A stretch of DNA of 47,456 nucleotides from assembly GCA_026184295.1 (NCBI GenBank), contig JAHCJK010000025.1:1-47456 (forward strand), given 5' to 3'. Each line of letters opens with the position of its first letter. Within the stretch, counting starts at the first letter, position 1. Positions 1 to 10,330 of this stretch are shown here, piece after piece. Position numbers and translations under genes: made by a program. Source of the DNA: Planctomycetota bacterium (lineage in GTDB: Bacteria; Planctomycetota; SZUA-567; H5-PLA8). Below the pieces are notes generated by a model. The model was not told where the DNA came from, searched no databases, and worked only from the letters and a program-made list of their open reading frames with translations.

Positions 1-401
1 TGGTCCGCTCCGTGCGCCCGGGCAAGGGCGACGTGGAGACCGTGCTCGGCGAAGGCGAGATGCTGAAGCTCCAGGACCGTCTGATTCCCATCTACCGCTT
101 GCACAAGCTCTTCAACATCGACCGCGCGGAAGAAGATCTCACCCGGGGACTCATCGTGGTCGTCGAAGACGACGGCCGCCGCGCGGGCATCTTTGCCGAC
201 GAACTGCTCGGCCAGCAGCAGACCGTCATCAAGAACCTGGGCGAGTCGCTGCGCGAACTCCCGGGGCTTTCGGGCGGCGCGATCATGCCCGACGGCAGCG
301 TGGGATTGATTCTGGACGTCAGCGGCCTGGTGCGGCTGGCTCATTCGGTAACGAACGCAGGCGCGGCGACCGAAGCGCAGGCCTGCCTGGCCACGGCCTG
401 A
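1..401 (+). CDS. cheA: CheA chemotaxis histidine kinase, C-terminal fragment (cut by left edge)
   Basis: The frame is open from base 3 with no credible start, so this is the 3' end of a gene that begins outside the window. The roughly 132 visible residues form the CheW-like P5 regulatory domain of CheA, which docks the kinase onto CheW and the receptor tips. Landmarks are the strand pair around LIPIYRLHKLF, the segment GIFADELLGQQQTVIKNLG, and the closing SVGLILDVSGLVRLA, typical of CheA C termini. A short Ala-rich tail follows and there is no C-terminal receiver domain. It heads the operon cheA-cheW-mcp-mcp-mcp-cheR-cheD-cheY-cheX-cheB and lies 29 bp before cheW. The kinase core is not visible, so assignment to CheA rather than a free CheW rests on the QTVIKNLG segment and the gene order. 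Confidence 0.85.
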   Translation, partial: VRSVRPGKGDVETVLGEGEMLKLQDRLIPIYRLHKLFNIDRAEEDLTRGLIVVVEDDGRRAGIFADELLGQQQTVIKNLGESLRELPGLSGGAIMPDGSVGLILDVSGLVRLAHSVTNAGAATEAQACLATA

Positions 402-430
402 AGGAATTCCTTAAGGAGAGGAGCGGCATC

Positions 431-955
431 ATGAAAGACGGGGAATCGAACGCATCGCAGGGCATCGGCGCGCGCGCGGGGAAATACCTCTCGTTCAAGC
501 TGGGCAACGAAGAGTACGGCGTCGCGATCCTGAAGGTTCAGGAAATCATCGGCATCATGACGGTGACGCGGGTGCCGCGCACGCCCGACTGCATCCGCGG
601 CGTGATCAACCTGCGCGGCAAGGTGATCCCGGTGCTCGACCTGCGCCGCAAGTTCGGCTTCGACACCATCAAGGACACCGACCGCACCTGCATCATCGTC
701 GTGCGCATCGAACAGCGCGACGCGCGCGTGACCATGGGCGTGCTCGTGGACGACGTCTCCGAAGTCCTCGACATCTCCCCCGACCAGCTCGAAGAGCCGC
801 CTTCGTTCGGCGCGAGCGTGCGGACCGACTTCATCCTCGCCATGGGCAAGGTCGGCGCCAAGGTCGTGATGCTGCTCGACATCGACAAGGTGCTGGGCCA
901 GACGGAACTGACTCAGATCAAAGCGCCGGAATTGGCCGAGGAATCGGCGGCCTGA
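431..955 (+). CDS. cheW: CheW chemotaxis coupling protein
   Basis: This 174-residue protein is a single CheW domain, the cytoplasmic scaffold that links CheA to receptor tips. Residues about 18-155 hold the two-barrel fold: [22 protein letters not shown] opens it, and [16 protein letters not shown] is the classic CheW signature. [10 protein letters not shown] closes the core. A hydrophilic tail of about 15 residues follows. The ATG is preceded by a purine-rich GGAGAGGAG stretch at about 415-424. It sits between cheA and the first receptor gene, so it most likely serves the three receptors downstream. Length and motifs are ordinary for the family and I see nothing degenerate. Confidence 0.95.
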   Translation: MKDGESNASQGIGARAGKYLSFKLGNEEYGVAILKVQEIIGIMTVTRVPRTPDCIRGVINLRGKVIPVLDLRRKFGFDTIKDTDRTCIIVVRIEQRDARVTMGVLVDDVSEVLDISPDQLEEPPSFGASVRTDFILAMGKVGAKVVMLLDIDKVLGQTELTQIKAPELAEESAA

Positions 956-1004
956 CCCGGTGAACGCTTTCGGAAACTCGAAGACACCCAATGAGGAGAA
1001 GCAC

Positions 1005-3059
1005 ATGTTCGCGCAGATGAAACTCGGAACCAAGATCACCCTGGGATTCGTGACCCTCCTGGTCCTGATCGTCATCGTCGGCCTGGTGGCGGTCACGTCG
1101 ATGTGGAGCGTCACCGAAAAGGCGTCCAGCCTGGTCAACCGCGAGATGCCGCAGACGAACGTCTGCAACGACGTCGATACCGGCCTCCGCGACGCCAACC
1201 TGGCCGCGCGCGTCTTCGCCTACTCCGGCGAACAGCGCCACTTTGAAGAGGCCCAGAAGGCCTTCGAGGCTCTGAGCACGCATCTGCACAGCGCCGACGC
1301 CTTCGCCGAAGCACACCCCGAACTGGTCAAGTTCCGCGAACACCAGGGCCAGCTCGCGCAGAACGTCGAACGCTTTCGCGCCGAATTCCTGCGCACCGGC
1401 GAGCACTGGAAGGTGATCGCCGGGTCTCTGAAGAAGATGAAGGAACAGCGCGACCGCTTCATGGGCGTCACCGCCGAATACCTGGGGCTTCAGTACAAGA
1501 AGTCGGAGCAGGACATCAAGAACAAGGCCGAGGAATCCGTGCTCATCCACCGCATCGTAAAGATCAGCAAGATGGAAACGCTCGTGGACGCGATGAACGA
1601 GAACATGCAGGGCGCCATGGACGCCGTCGCCACCCGCGACCCCTCCGATCTGGACCGGGCCAAACCGAAGTACGAAGCCCTGATCGCCAAGCTCAACGAC
1701 CTCCGCGCCATCACCACGCAGGAAGAGGATCTCAAGCGCCTGGCCGCCCTCGAAGACGCGGGCACCCAGGTGAAGGACCTCTCCCTCATCATCCAGACTT
1801 CGCTCCGCGAGATGATCGAGATCTCGAAGCGCCGCACCGAGATCGCGCAGGCCTGCATGGCCATCGACAGCGAGATGCTCAACGGCGCCCTCTCGACCGC
1901 CGTCGCCAACAGCAAGGAGTCCGAAGCCAGCCTCTCCAGCGCTTCCGCCACCGTCATCGCCGGCCTGATCGTCTCCCTCGTCGTCGGCATCGCGCTCGCC
2001 TTCTTCATCACCCGCGGCATCACCTCGGCCCTCAAGCGCATCATCGAAGGCCTGACCTCCAGCTCCGAACAGGTCTCCTCGGCTTCCGGCCAGGTCGCGG
2101 GCGCGAGCCAGCAGCTTGCCGAAGGCGCCAGCGAGCAGGCCTCCTCCCTCGAAGAGACCAGCGCGTCGCTCGAAGAAATGGCCAGCATGACCCGCCAGAA
2201 CGCCGACAACGCCAAGCAGGCGAATCACATGGCCATCCAGGCCCGCGAGAGCGCCGACGCCGGCCGCCAGGCCATGACCCGCATGGTCGAGGCCATCGGC
2301 CAGATCAAGAAGTCCAGCGACGAGACCGCCAAGATCGTCAAGACCATCGACGAGATCGCCTTCCAGACCAACTTGCTTGCCCTCAACGCCGCCGTCGAAG
2401 CCGCCCGCGCCGGAGAAGCCGGCAAGGGCTTCGCCGTCGTCGCCGAAGAAGTCCGCAACCTGGCCATGCGCTCCGCCGAGGCCGCCAAGAACACTTCCGC
2501 GCTGATCGAACAGTCGCAGAAGAACGCCGACAACGGCGTCTCCGCGTCCTCGGAAGTCGCCGAGATCCTGCAGAAGATCGTCGATGTCTCGCAGAAGCTG
2601 ACGCAGCTCAGCGGCGAAGTCTCGGCCGCCAGCAGCGAGCAGTCGAAGGGCATCGAGCAGGTCAACGCCGCCGTCTCGCAGATGGACAAGGTGACCCAGA
2701 GCAACGCGGCCAACGCCGAAGAATCGGCCTCGGCCAGCGAGGAACTTTCCGCGCAGGCCCGCGAACTGCTCGACATGGTCCAGTCGCTCGTGCAACTGGT
2801 CGGGAATTCGGCGCAGCACGGCACGCGTGCTCCGGCCGCCAAGGCGCCCGCGCAGGTTCACGCGGCCCCGCCGGCCAAGGTCACGCTCTACAAGCCCGCG
2901 AAGAAATCCGCCCTGCGCCCCGAAGGCATTCACGCGCACGGGAATGGCAACGGCAACGGGTCCAAGCCGGTCAACCGCGTCACCCGGCACCTGAGCGACG
3001 CGCCGGCCGCCCCGGAATCGGTGATTCCGCTGACCGACGACGAACTGAAGAGTTTCTAA
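1005..3059 (+). CDS. Methyl-accepting chemotaxis protein 1, HAMP-poor
   Basis: A 684-residue receptor. The ATG at 1005 is chosen over an in-frame GTG at 960 because GAGGAG at 993-998 lies just upstream and the product then begins MFAQMKLG, like its neighbour. TM1 spans residues about 11-32, an alpha-helical periplasmic sensor about 33-315, and TM2 about 316-335. Only about 18 residues separate TM2 from the start of the methylation helix ([10 protein letters not shown]), too few for a HAMP domain. The cytoplasmic hairpin is intact, with the tip [20 protein letters not shown] and the return [12 protein letters not shown] His/Gly/Pro-rich linker leads to the C-terminal tail [12 protein letters not shown]. 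Ligand unknown. Bases 2064-2769 are repeated in the next two receptor genes. Confidence 0.95.
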   Translation: MFAQMKLGTKITLGFVTLLVLIVIVGLVAVTSMWSVTEKASSLVNREMPQTNVCNDVDTGLRDANLAARVFAYSGEQRHFEEAQKAFEALSTHLHSADAFAEAHPELVKFREHQGQLAQNVERFRAEFLRTGEHWKVIAGSLKKMKEQRDRFMGVTAEYLGLQYKKSEQDIKNKAEESVLIHRIVKISKMETLVDAMNENMQGAMDAVATRDPSDLDRAKPKYEALIAKLNDLRAITTQEEDLKRLAALEDAGTQVKDLSLIIQTSLREMIEISKRRTEIAQACMAIDSEMLNGALSTAVANSKESEASLSSASATVIAGLIVSLVVGIALAFFITRGITSALKRIIEGLTSSSEQVSSASGQVAGASQQLAEGASEQASSLEETSASLEEMASMTRQNADNAKQANHMAIQARESADAGRQAMTRMVEAIGQIKKSSDETAKIVKTIDEIAFQTNLLALNAAVEAARAGEAGKGFAVVAEEVRNLAMRSAEAAKNTSALIEQSQKNADNGVSASSEVAEILQKIVDVSQKLTQLSGEVSAASSEQSKGIEQVNAAVSQMDKVTQSNAANAEESASASEELSAQARELLDMVQSLVQLVGNSAQHGTRAPAAKAPAQVHAAPPAKVTLYKPAKKSALRPEGIHAHGNGNGNGSKPVNRVTRHLSDAPAAPESVIPLTDDELKSF
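2064..2769 (+). repeat. Receptor signalling-domain repeat, copy 1 of 3
   Basis: Copy 1 of a 706-bp coding repeat that encodes the methylation helices and hairpin tip of the first receptor. It aligns without gaps to 4167-4872 (offset 2103) and 5828-6533 (offset 3764), with long identical runs, for example around 2180-2385. The match ends where the variable linkers begin, so it marks domain duplication or gene conversion, not a mobile element. Confidence 0.9.
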
Positions 3060-3107
3060 CCGCGCAACCGCGAGACCCAGGAACCCTGGAAAGGAACGGG
3101 CAGACCC

Positions 3108-5084
3108 ATGTTCGCCAACCTCACCTTAGGACAACGCATCGTCGCCGGGTTCATCGTCGTCCTGGCCATGATGGTGGCGGTCGCTTCGATCTCCCTCGCC
3201 AAGATGTCCGGCGCGCGAACCGAGGCCGCAAACCTGGATCGGGTGTACGTCCACGAGGTCGAACACACGACGCACGTGTTCAAGCGCATCTTCGACTCCC
3301 GGATCGCCTTCCGGTCCCTGGGGCTCTCCGCGGATTTGAAATACAGCGAGCAGGCCATGGCCAGCCTGGCCGACCTGAAGGAGGACCTTAAAGACCTGGA
3401 GGACCTCGCACGCGACGCCCGCGTCGAGGAACTCGCCACCCGCGTGAGCGCCAGCTACGCCGCGCTGGAGCAGTACCACGCGCTCGGCACGGCCACCGGC
3501 GATCTTGTCGCCAAGCTGCACGCCTCGCGCAAGGTGATGTACGAATCGCAGGCCGACCTCCTCGCCAACTGCGACGCCTACCTGGCCGAACAGCAGCGCC
3601 GCATGGACGAACTGCTGGCCGCGGCCATACCCGACGCGGATCAGCTTAAGAAACGCTGGAGCCGCATTCAGGACGCCTCCGCGATCCGCACCCAGATGAA
3701 CGAGGTCCGCTTCAAGATCGCGCAGGCGGAACGGGACCGCAACCACGAGGCCCTGCTGCCCCCGCTCCATGCGCTTCCCGAGATCGCGCGAAAATCCGCC
3801 GCGCTGCGGGACGCGAGTTCGCAGGAGGTGGACAAGGCGCAGCTCGAACGCGTCCGCGTCTGCGCCGAAGGGTACCAAAAGGCCGTGCAGGACCTGCACG
3901 GGCACCTGAAGGACCTCGGCGAATTGAGCAAGAAGCGCACGGCGGCCGGCGAGGCGCTCTCCAGCGCCGCCGACGGGATCATGAACGACGGATTGGAAAA
4001 GGCCGTCGCGGGCGCGAAGTCCTCCAACGACCAGCTCTCGCTGGCCGTCGTGGCCACCTGGATCGGCCTGGCCGCCGCGATCATGCTGGGCATGGGCCTG
4101 GCGCTGCTGATCGCGCGCTCGATCACCGGACCGATCCGCCGCGCCATCACGGGACTCGAATCCAGCTCCGAGCAGGTCTCCGCGGCCTCCGGCCAAGTCG
4201 CGGGCGCGAGCCAGCAGCTTGCCGAAGGCGCCAGCGAGCAGGCCTCCTCTCTCGAAGAGACCAGCGCCTCCCTTGAGGAAATGGCCAGCATGACCTGCCA
4301 GAACGCCGACAACGCCAAGCAGGCGAATCACATGGCCATCCAGGCCCGCGAGAGCGCCGACGCCGGCCGCCAGGCCATGACCCGCATGGTCGAAGCCATC
4401 GGCCAGATCAAGAAGTCCAGCGACGAGACCGCCAAGATCGTCAAGACCATCGACGAGATCGCCTTCCAGACCAATCTGCTCGCCCTCAACGCCGCCGTCG
4501 AAGCCGCCCGCGCCGGGGAAGCCGGCAAGGGTTTCGCCGTCGTCGCCGAAGAAGTCCGCAACCTGGCGATGCGCTCCGCCGAGGCCGCCAAGAGCACGGC
4601 CGCGCTGATCGAGCAGTCGCAGAAGAACTCCGACAACGGCGTCTCCGCGTCCTCGGAAGTCGCCGAGATCCTGCAGAAGATCGTCGAGGTCTCGCAAAAG
4701 CTGACCCAGGTCAGCGGCGAAGTCTCCGCCGCCAGCGGCGAGCAGTCCAAGGGCATCGAGCAGGTCAACGCCGCCGTCTCGCAGATGGACAAGGTGACTC
4801 AGAGCAACGCGGCCAACGCCGAGGAATCCGCGTCGGCGAGCGAGGAACTCTCCGCGCAGGCACGCGAGCTGCAAGAGACGGTCCAGCAGCTCTCGCGGCT
4901 GGTGGGGGGCGCCGGCGCAGCCCGGGCGGATGCCGTGCCTGCGCGCCCAGCGCCCGCGCCTCGCGTTGCCGAGGCGAATACGGCCGCGCGCGCGGTCCAT
5001 CGCGGCGCCCACGCATCCGCTCTGGCGCGCAAGGAGCCCGGGCTGGCGATTCCCGTATCGGCGGGCGAATCGAATCGTTTCTGA
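3108..5084 (+). CDS. Methyl-accepting chemotaxis protein 2, HAMP-poor
   Basis: A 658-residue receptor. TM1 is at residues about 11-30, a helical periplasmic sensor of about 280 residues follows, and TM2 is at about 315-335. Its sensor sequence differs from receptor 1, but the N terminus MFANLTLG and the total length before the signalling domain (353 residues in both) match, which suggests descent from one gene with rapid sensor divergence. As in receptor 1, TM2 runs almost straight into [10 protein letters not shown] with no full HAMP. The hairpin tip [16 protein letters not shown] is intact. One change in the conserved helix is MTCQNADNA, where the sisters have MTRQNADNA. The Ala/Pro/Arg linker ends in SAGESNRF, which lacks the VIPLT element of its sisters. 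A GGAAAGGAA stretch lies upstream of the ATG. Ligand unknown. Confidence 0.95.
   Translation: MFANLTLGQRIVAGFIVVLAMMVAVASISLAKMSGARTEAANLDRVYVHEVEHTTHVFKRIFDSRIAFRSLGLSADLKYSEQAMASLADLKEDLKDLEDLARDARVEELATRVSASYAALEQYHALGTATGDLVAKLHASRKVMYESQADLLANCDAYLAEQQRRMDELLAAAIPDADQLKKRWSRIQDASAIRTQMNEVRFKIAQAERDRNHEALLPPLHALPEIARKSAALRDASSQEVDKAQLERVRVCAEGYQKAVQDLHGHLKDLGELSKKRTAAGEALSSAADGIMNDGLEKAVAGAKSSNDQLSLAVVATWIGLAAAIMLGMGLALLIARSITGPIRRAITGLESSSEQVSAASGQVAGASQQLAEGASEQASSLEETSASLEEMASMTCQNADNAKQANHMAIQARESADAGRQAMTRMVEAIGQIKKSSDETAKIVKTIDEIAFQTNLLALNAAVEAARAGEAGKGFAVVAEEVRNLAMRSAEAAKSTAALIEQSQKNSDNGVSASSEVAEILQKIVEVSQKLTQVSGEVSAASGEQSKGIEQVNAAVSQMDKVTQSNAANAEESASASEELSAQARELQETVQQLSRLVGGAGAARADAVPARPAPAPRVAEANTAARAVHRGAHASALARKEPGLAIPVSAGESNRF
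4167..4872 (+). repeat. Receptor signalling-domain repeat, copy 2 of 3
   Basis: Copy 2 of the 706-bp repeat, inside the second receptor gene. In its second half it is closest to copy 3: both read AAGAGCACGGCC and AAGAACTCCGAC where copy 1 differs. That pattern fits a later duplication or a conversion tract between genes 2 and 3. Confidence 0.9.
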
Positions 5085-5140
5085 ACGACCGGCCGGGGCG
5101 TCCTTGCGGACCTTCGGCCCTTTCCTGGAGGGGAGAGCAG

Positions 5141-6754
5141 ATGCGCAACGTAACGCTGAAGAAACTGATCGGAGCACAACTCGGAACCGTGGCGCTGAGC
5201 CTGGCGCTCATGGTCGGCCTTGCCTGGTACGTCGTCGAGCAGGTGAAGGTCAGCGGGCCCGTCTATCGGCAGATGGTGCTGGGCAAGGATCTCCTGGCCG
5301 ACATCCTTCCTCCGCCGGCGTTCGAGATCGAAGCGTTCATGAACACCTATCAGGTGATCGAGGCCAAGGACGAGGCCGAGGTGACGGAACTCCGCCGGGC
5401 TCTGGCGGCGCTGGAGAAGGAAGCCGATAAGCGTCATGCCTATTGGCTCGAGCATCTGTCCAACGAGACGTTGAAGTCGTGCGAGAAGCTGGCGTACGAA
5501 AGCGGCAAGGACCTTTTCGAGTCCGTTCGCAACGGCCTCGTGCCTTTGGCCGAAGCACGCAAGACCGAGGAAGCCCGCGCCTACCACCGCGGCGAAGTCC
5601 GCCCGCGTTACGAGAAGCACCGGCAGTGCATCGACGCGCTCGTCCAGGCCACCAACGCCAGCAACGCTCAGGTCGATCGGGAGGCCATGCAGGTCGAACG
5701 CAACGGCAAGATCATGCTGATCGCGGTCTCCCTGCTGCTCATCGCGCTGGCGCTCCTGGCCGGAATTTTTGTGAATCGAATCCTGAAGTCGAGCCTGAGT
5801 GCCCTCGCCGACGGCCTCTCGCAGAGTTCCGAACAGGTCTCCTCGGCCTCCGGCCAGGTCGCGGGCGCCAGCCAGCAGCTTGCCGAAGGCGCCAGCGAGC
5901 AGGCCTCCTCCCTCGAAGAGACCAGCGCCTCCCTTGAAGAAATGGCCAGCATGACCCGCCAGAACGCCGACAACGCCAAGCAGGCGAATCACATGGCCAT
6001 CCAGGCCCGCGAGAGCGCCGACGCCGGCCGCCAGGCCATGACCCGCATGGTCGAGGCCATCGGCCAGATCAAGAAGTCCAGCGACGAGACCGCCAAGATC
6101 GTCAAGACCATCGACGAGATCGCCTTCCAGACCAACTTGCTTGCCCTCAACGCTGCCGTCGAAGCCGCCCGCGCCGGGGAAGCCGGCAAGGGCTTCGCCG
6201 TCGTCGCCGAAGAAGTCCGCAACCTGGCCATGCGCTCCGCCGAGGCCGCCAAGAGCACGGCCGCGCTGATCGAGCAGTCGCAGAAGAACTCCGACAACGG
6301 CGTCTCTGCGTCCACGGAAGTCGCCGAGATCCTGCAGAAGATCGTCGAGGTCTCGCAAAAGCTGACCCAGGTCAGCGGCGAAGTCTCCGCCGCCAGCGGC
6401 GAGCAGTCCAAGGGCATCGAGCAGGTCAACGCCGCCGTCTCGCAGATGGACAAGGTGACCCAGAGCAACGCGGCGAGCGCCGAGGAATCCGCGTCGGCGA
6501 GCGAGGAACTTTCCGCGCAGGCACGCGAGCTGCAAGAGATGGTCGGATCGCTGGCGAAGCTGGTCGGGCACCAGACCACGGCGAGCATGCGGGCCGCCCC
6601 CGCGCCTCGCGCGCCCTACGCCTTGCCCGAAGCGCGCGCGCCCCGCCCGGCCGCGTCCGCCGGAGCCGCGCGCGGGCGCGCGAAGGCGTTCGCCGGAAAG
6701 GAAGCGCCCGCCCCGGAGACCGTGATCCCGCTGACCGAGGCGGAACTGGTGTAA
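5141..6754 (+). CDS. Methyl-accepting chemotaxis protein 3, short sensor, HAMP-poor
   Basis: A 537-residue receptor, shorter than the two before it because the periplasmic sensor is only about 155 residues. TM1 is at about 12-32 and TM2 at about 190-211. The sensor is helical and charged and includes two cysteines (in LKSCEKL and RQCIDAL) that could form a disulfide or bind a ligand; this is speculation. After TM2, about 18 residues ([15 protein letters not shown]) lead to [10 protein letters not shown], again without a full HAMP. The signalling hairpin is nearly identical to receptors 1 and 2. An Ala/Pro/Arg linker ends in [10 protein letters not shown], matching the tail of receptor 1 except for its last residues. 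GAGGGGAGAG lies before the ATG. cheR follows 46 bp later, so this receptor may be the one most tightly co-expressed with the adaptation enzymes. Confidence 0.95.
   Translation: MRNVTLKKLIGAQLGTVALSLALMVGLAWYVVEQVKVSGPVYRQMVLGKDLLADILPPPAFEIEAFMNTYQVIEAKDEAEVTELRRALAALEKEADKRHAYWLEHLSNETLKSCEKLAYESGKDLFESVRNGLVPLAEARKTEEARAYHRGEVRPRYEKHRQCIDALVQATNASNAQVDREAMQVERNGKIMLIAVSLLLIALALLAGIFVNRILKSSLSALADGLSQSSEQVSSASGQVAGASQQLAEGASEQASSLEETSASLEEMASMTRQNADNAKQANHMAIQARESADAGRQAMTRMVEAIGQIKKSSDETAKIVKTIDEIAFQTNLLALNAAVEAARAGEAGKGFAVVAEEVRNLAMRSAEAAKSTAALIEQSQKNSDNGVSASTEVAEILQKIVEVSQKLTQVSGEVSAASGEQSKGIEQVNAAVSQMDKVTQSNAASAEESASASEELSAQARELQEMVGSLAKLVGHQTTASMRAAPAPRAPYALPEARAPRPAASAGAARGRAKAFAGKEAPAPETVIPLTEAELV
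5828..6533 (+). repeat. Receptor signalling-domain repeat, copy 3 of 3
   Basis: Copy 3 of the 706-bp repeat, inside the third receptor gene. Its first half is nearly identical to copy 1 (for example the AACTTGCTTGCCCTC run at the hairpin tip) and its second half follows copy 2. This mosaic is better explained by gene conversion than by simple stepwise duplication. Confidence 0.9.
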
Positions 6755-6800
6755 CCGCGGCGACCGCGCCGCGCGAAAAGGCCTTCGAGGAAGCTGGGCT

Positions 6801-7604
6801 ATGGAAAAGAAGACGTTCGACCGGTTCCGCGACCTGATCTACTCGCACAGCGGGATCGCGCTGACCGAAGGAAAGGAAGCGCTGGTCTCCGCGCGCATCG
6901 GCCGCCGCATCCGCGCGCTGAACCTGCCAGACCACGAGGCGTACCTCGACCTGATCTCCCGGCCCAACGCCGGCGAAGAAATGGTGCAACTGCTCGACGC
7001 GATCTCCACCAACGTCACCAGCTTCTACCGGGAGCCCGCGCACTTTTCGCTCCTGCAGGAACAGATCGCCCGGTGGCTCGACGCGGGACAGAAGCGCATC
7101 CGCATCTGGTGCGCGGCGTCCTCGACGGGCGAGGAACCTTACACCCTGGCGATCACCCTGCGCGAAGCGATGGCGGGCCGCGACGTGGACGCGAAGATTC
7201 TCGCTACGGACATCTCGACGCGCGTGCTGGCGCAGGCCCAGGCCGGGCGCTACGACGCGCGCAAGATGACGGGCATGCCCCCGGTCCTGCGCGAACGCTA
7301 CTTCGAGAAGACGAAGCAGGACGGGGAGACCTGGTACCAGGCCACGGCGGAACTGCGCGGGCTGATCACGTTCAGCCGCCTGAACCTGGCCAAGCCGCCT
7401 TTTCCCATGCACGGCCCCTTCGACGCGGTCTTCTGCCGGAACGTCATGATCTATTTCGACAACGTGGTGCGCACGCGGCTGCTGAAGGAGATCTTCCGCC
7501 TGGTCAGGTCCGGCGGATTTTTGATGGTCGGCCATTCGGAGAGCCTGACTGGGCTGGTGAGCGAGTTCAAATCCATCCAGCCGGCGGTCTATGTAAAGCC
7601 ATGA
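6801..7604 (+). CDS. cheR: CheR chemoreceptor glutamate methyltransferase
   Basis: A 267-residue cytoplasmic methyltransferase that transfers a methyl group from S-adenosylmethionine to receptor glutamates during adaptation. The N-terminal all-alpha domain covers residues about 1-75. The SAM-binding domain follows, with NVTSFYREP, the SAM loop WCAASSTGEEPYTLA, and the FCRNVMIYFD motif near residue 215. Length is standard and no TPR extension is present, unlike the CheR of the second system at 12885. The ATG is preceded by GAGGAAG (6787-6793). The stop overlaps the cheD start as ATGA, implying translational coupling. Its partner methylesterase is cheB at 9014. Confidence 0.95.
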   Translation: MEKKTFDRFRDLIYSHSGIALTEGKEALVSARIGRRIRALNLPDHEAYLDLISRPNAGEEMVQLLDAISTNVTSFYREPAHFSLLQEQIARWLDAGQKRIRIWCAASSTGEEPYTLAITLREAMAGRDVDAKILATDISTRVLAQAQAGRYDARKMTGMPPVLRERYFEKTKQDGETWYQATAELRGLITFSRLNLAKPPFPMHGPFDAVFCRNVMIYFDNVVRTRLLKEIFRLVRSGGFLMVGHSESLTGLVSEFKSIQPAVYVKP

Positions 7605-8113
7605 ACATAACATCCACCCAGCTCGAATCGCGCTCGATCCAGTACACCTTGGGCATCTCCGAAGCGTACGCGACTTCGAACGCGGACGAGACGATCGTGA
7701 CGTACTCGCTCGGCTCCTGCGTGGGCCTGGCGCTCTACGATCCGGCCATCAAGGTGGGCGGGATGGTGCACTGCCTGCTCCCCCTTTCCAGCATGGATCC
7801 GGCGAAGGCCAGGCTCCAGCCGGCGATGTTCGCCGACACCGGGGTCTCCCACCTGCTGCAGATGGTCTTCAACCTCGGCGCGGAGCGCCGCCGCCTGGTC
7901 GCGAAGGTGGCCGGCGCGAGCTGCATGATGGACGAGAAGGGCACCTTCCGCATCGGCGAACGGAACTACACGGTGCTGCGCAAGGTTCTCTGGAAAAACA
8001 ACATCCTGCTGGCCAGCGAGGACGTGGGCGGGACCGTGCCGCGCACGCTGTACCTGCGGCTGGATTCGGGGCGCACGTTCGTGCGCAGCCAGGGCACGGA
8101 AAAGGATCTTTGA
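7601..8113 (+). CDS. cheD: CheD chemoreceptor glutamine deamidase
   Basis: A 170-residue CheD. The family deamidates receptor glutamines to create methylation sites and can bind CheC/CheX-type phosphatases. The catalytic pattern is visible: Thr34 and Cys40 in TYSLGSC, spaced by six as in known CheD enzymes, and His57 in GGMVHCLLP. The C-terminal half, with KVAGASCMMDEKGTFRIGERN, follows the family. The ATG at 7601 overlaps the cheR stop (ATGA). Having cheD and a CheX-like gene in one operon suggests feedback between deamidation and CheY-P dephosphorylation, as known for CheC-CheD in Bacillus; here that is inference. N-terminal residues 1-15 are not conserved. Confidence 0.93.
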   Translation: MNITSTQLESRSIQYTLGISEAYATSNADETIVTYSLGSCVGLALYDPAIKVGGMVHCLLPLSSMDPAKARLQPAMFADTGVSHLLQMVFNLGAERRRLVAKVAGASCMMDEKGTFRIGERNYTVLRKVLWKNNILLASEDVGGTVPRTLYLRLDSGRTFVRSQGTEKDL

Positions 8114-8147
8114 ACGAAGCGACGCGCCACGAGGAGGCTTGGGTTCC

Positions 8148-10066
<1,919 letters not shown>

Positions 10067-10330
10067 CCCCGACCGCACCCCCTCGCACCCCCGGTCCGAC
10101 CGCCTGCCCGCGCAGGGGCCGGCCCTTTACGCCCTTCCGCAACGCCCCTGAAACGGTTGGAACTTCGGGAAATATTGTCCCGAATGCACAGGTTACTTAG
10201 GGGGCAATTTGGTTGATTTTTGCACATTAAACTCAAATGAAAAGAGAGTGCTTGTTGGGCCGCTTAAGCTCATTAACATCTTCGTCATTCACTGTATGGT
10301 CTTGACAGTCCGTGGGTAAGGAGCGCTAGG
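10067..10330. other. Intergenic spacer between the two chemosensory operons
   Basis: The first ~90 bases are GC-rich. From about 10190 the DNA becomes AT-rich, as expected of a promoter region. It holds a candidate sigma-70 promoter (separate entry) and AAGGAG at 10318-10323 in front of the GTG start at 10331. I see no clear terminator hairpin with a T-run after cheB, so read-through from the first operon cannot be excluded. Confidence 0.5.
10273..10300 (+). promoter_or_regulatory. Candidate sigma-70 promoter for the Wsp-like operon
   Basis: TTAACA at 10273-10278 (5/6 to consensus) and TATGGT at 10295-10300 (4/6) are separated by 16 bases. Transcription would start near 10307, just ahead of the ribosome site AAGGAG at 10318-10323. 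Supported only by motif and position. Confidence 0.3.

Noticed and set aside
401..412. Perfect 12-base palindrome AAGGAATTCCTT after cheA
   Set aside because: Isolated, short, and partly the ribosome-site region of cheW; no second copy seen.
918..5177. Long minus-strand open frames opposite the receptor genes
   Set aside because: Gly/Leu/Asp-rich repetitive translations without domains, mirrored in all three receptor copies, as expected of antisense shadows.
2064..6533. Triple repeat considered as a mobile element
   Set aside because: Repeat borders coincide with protein domain borders, frames are preserved, and there are no terminal inverted repeats or target duplications.
10210..10224. 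Sigma-54-like TGG...TTTGCA upstream of the Wsp-like operon
   Set aside because: GG (10211-10212) and GC (10222-10223) are nine bases apart, not ten; this spacing normally inactivates the promoter.
10302..10307. Perfect -35 hexamer TTGACA
   Set aside because: It is only 29 bases from the start codon, so a matching -10 would fall on the ribosome site and start codon.
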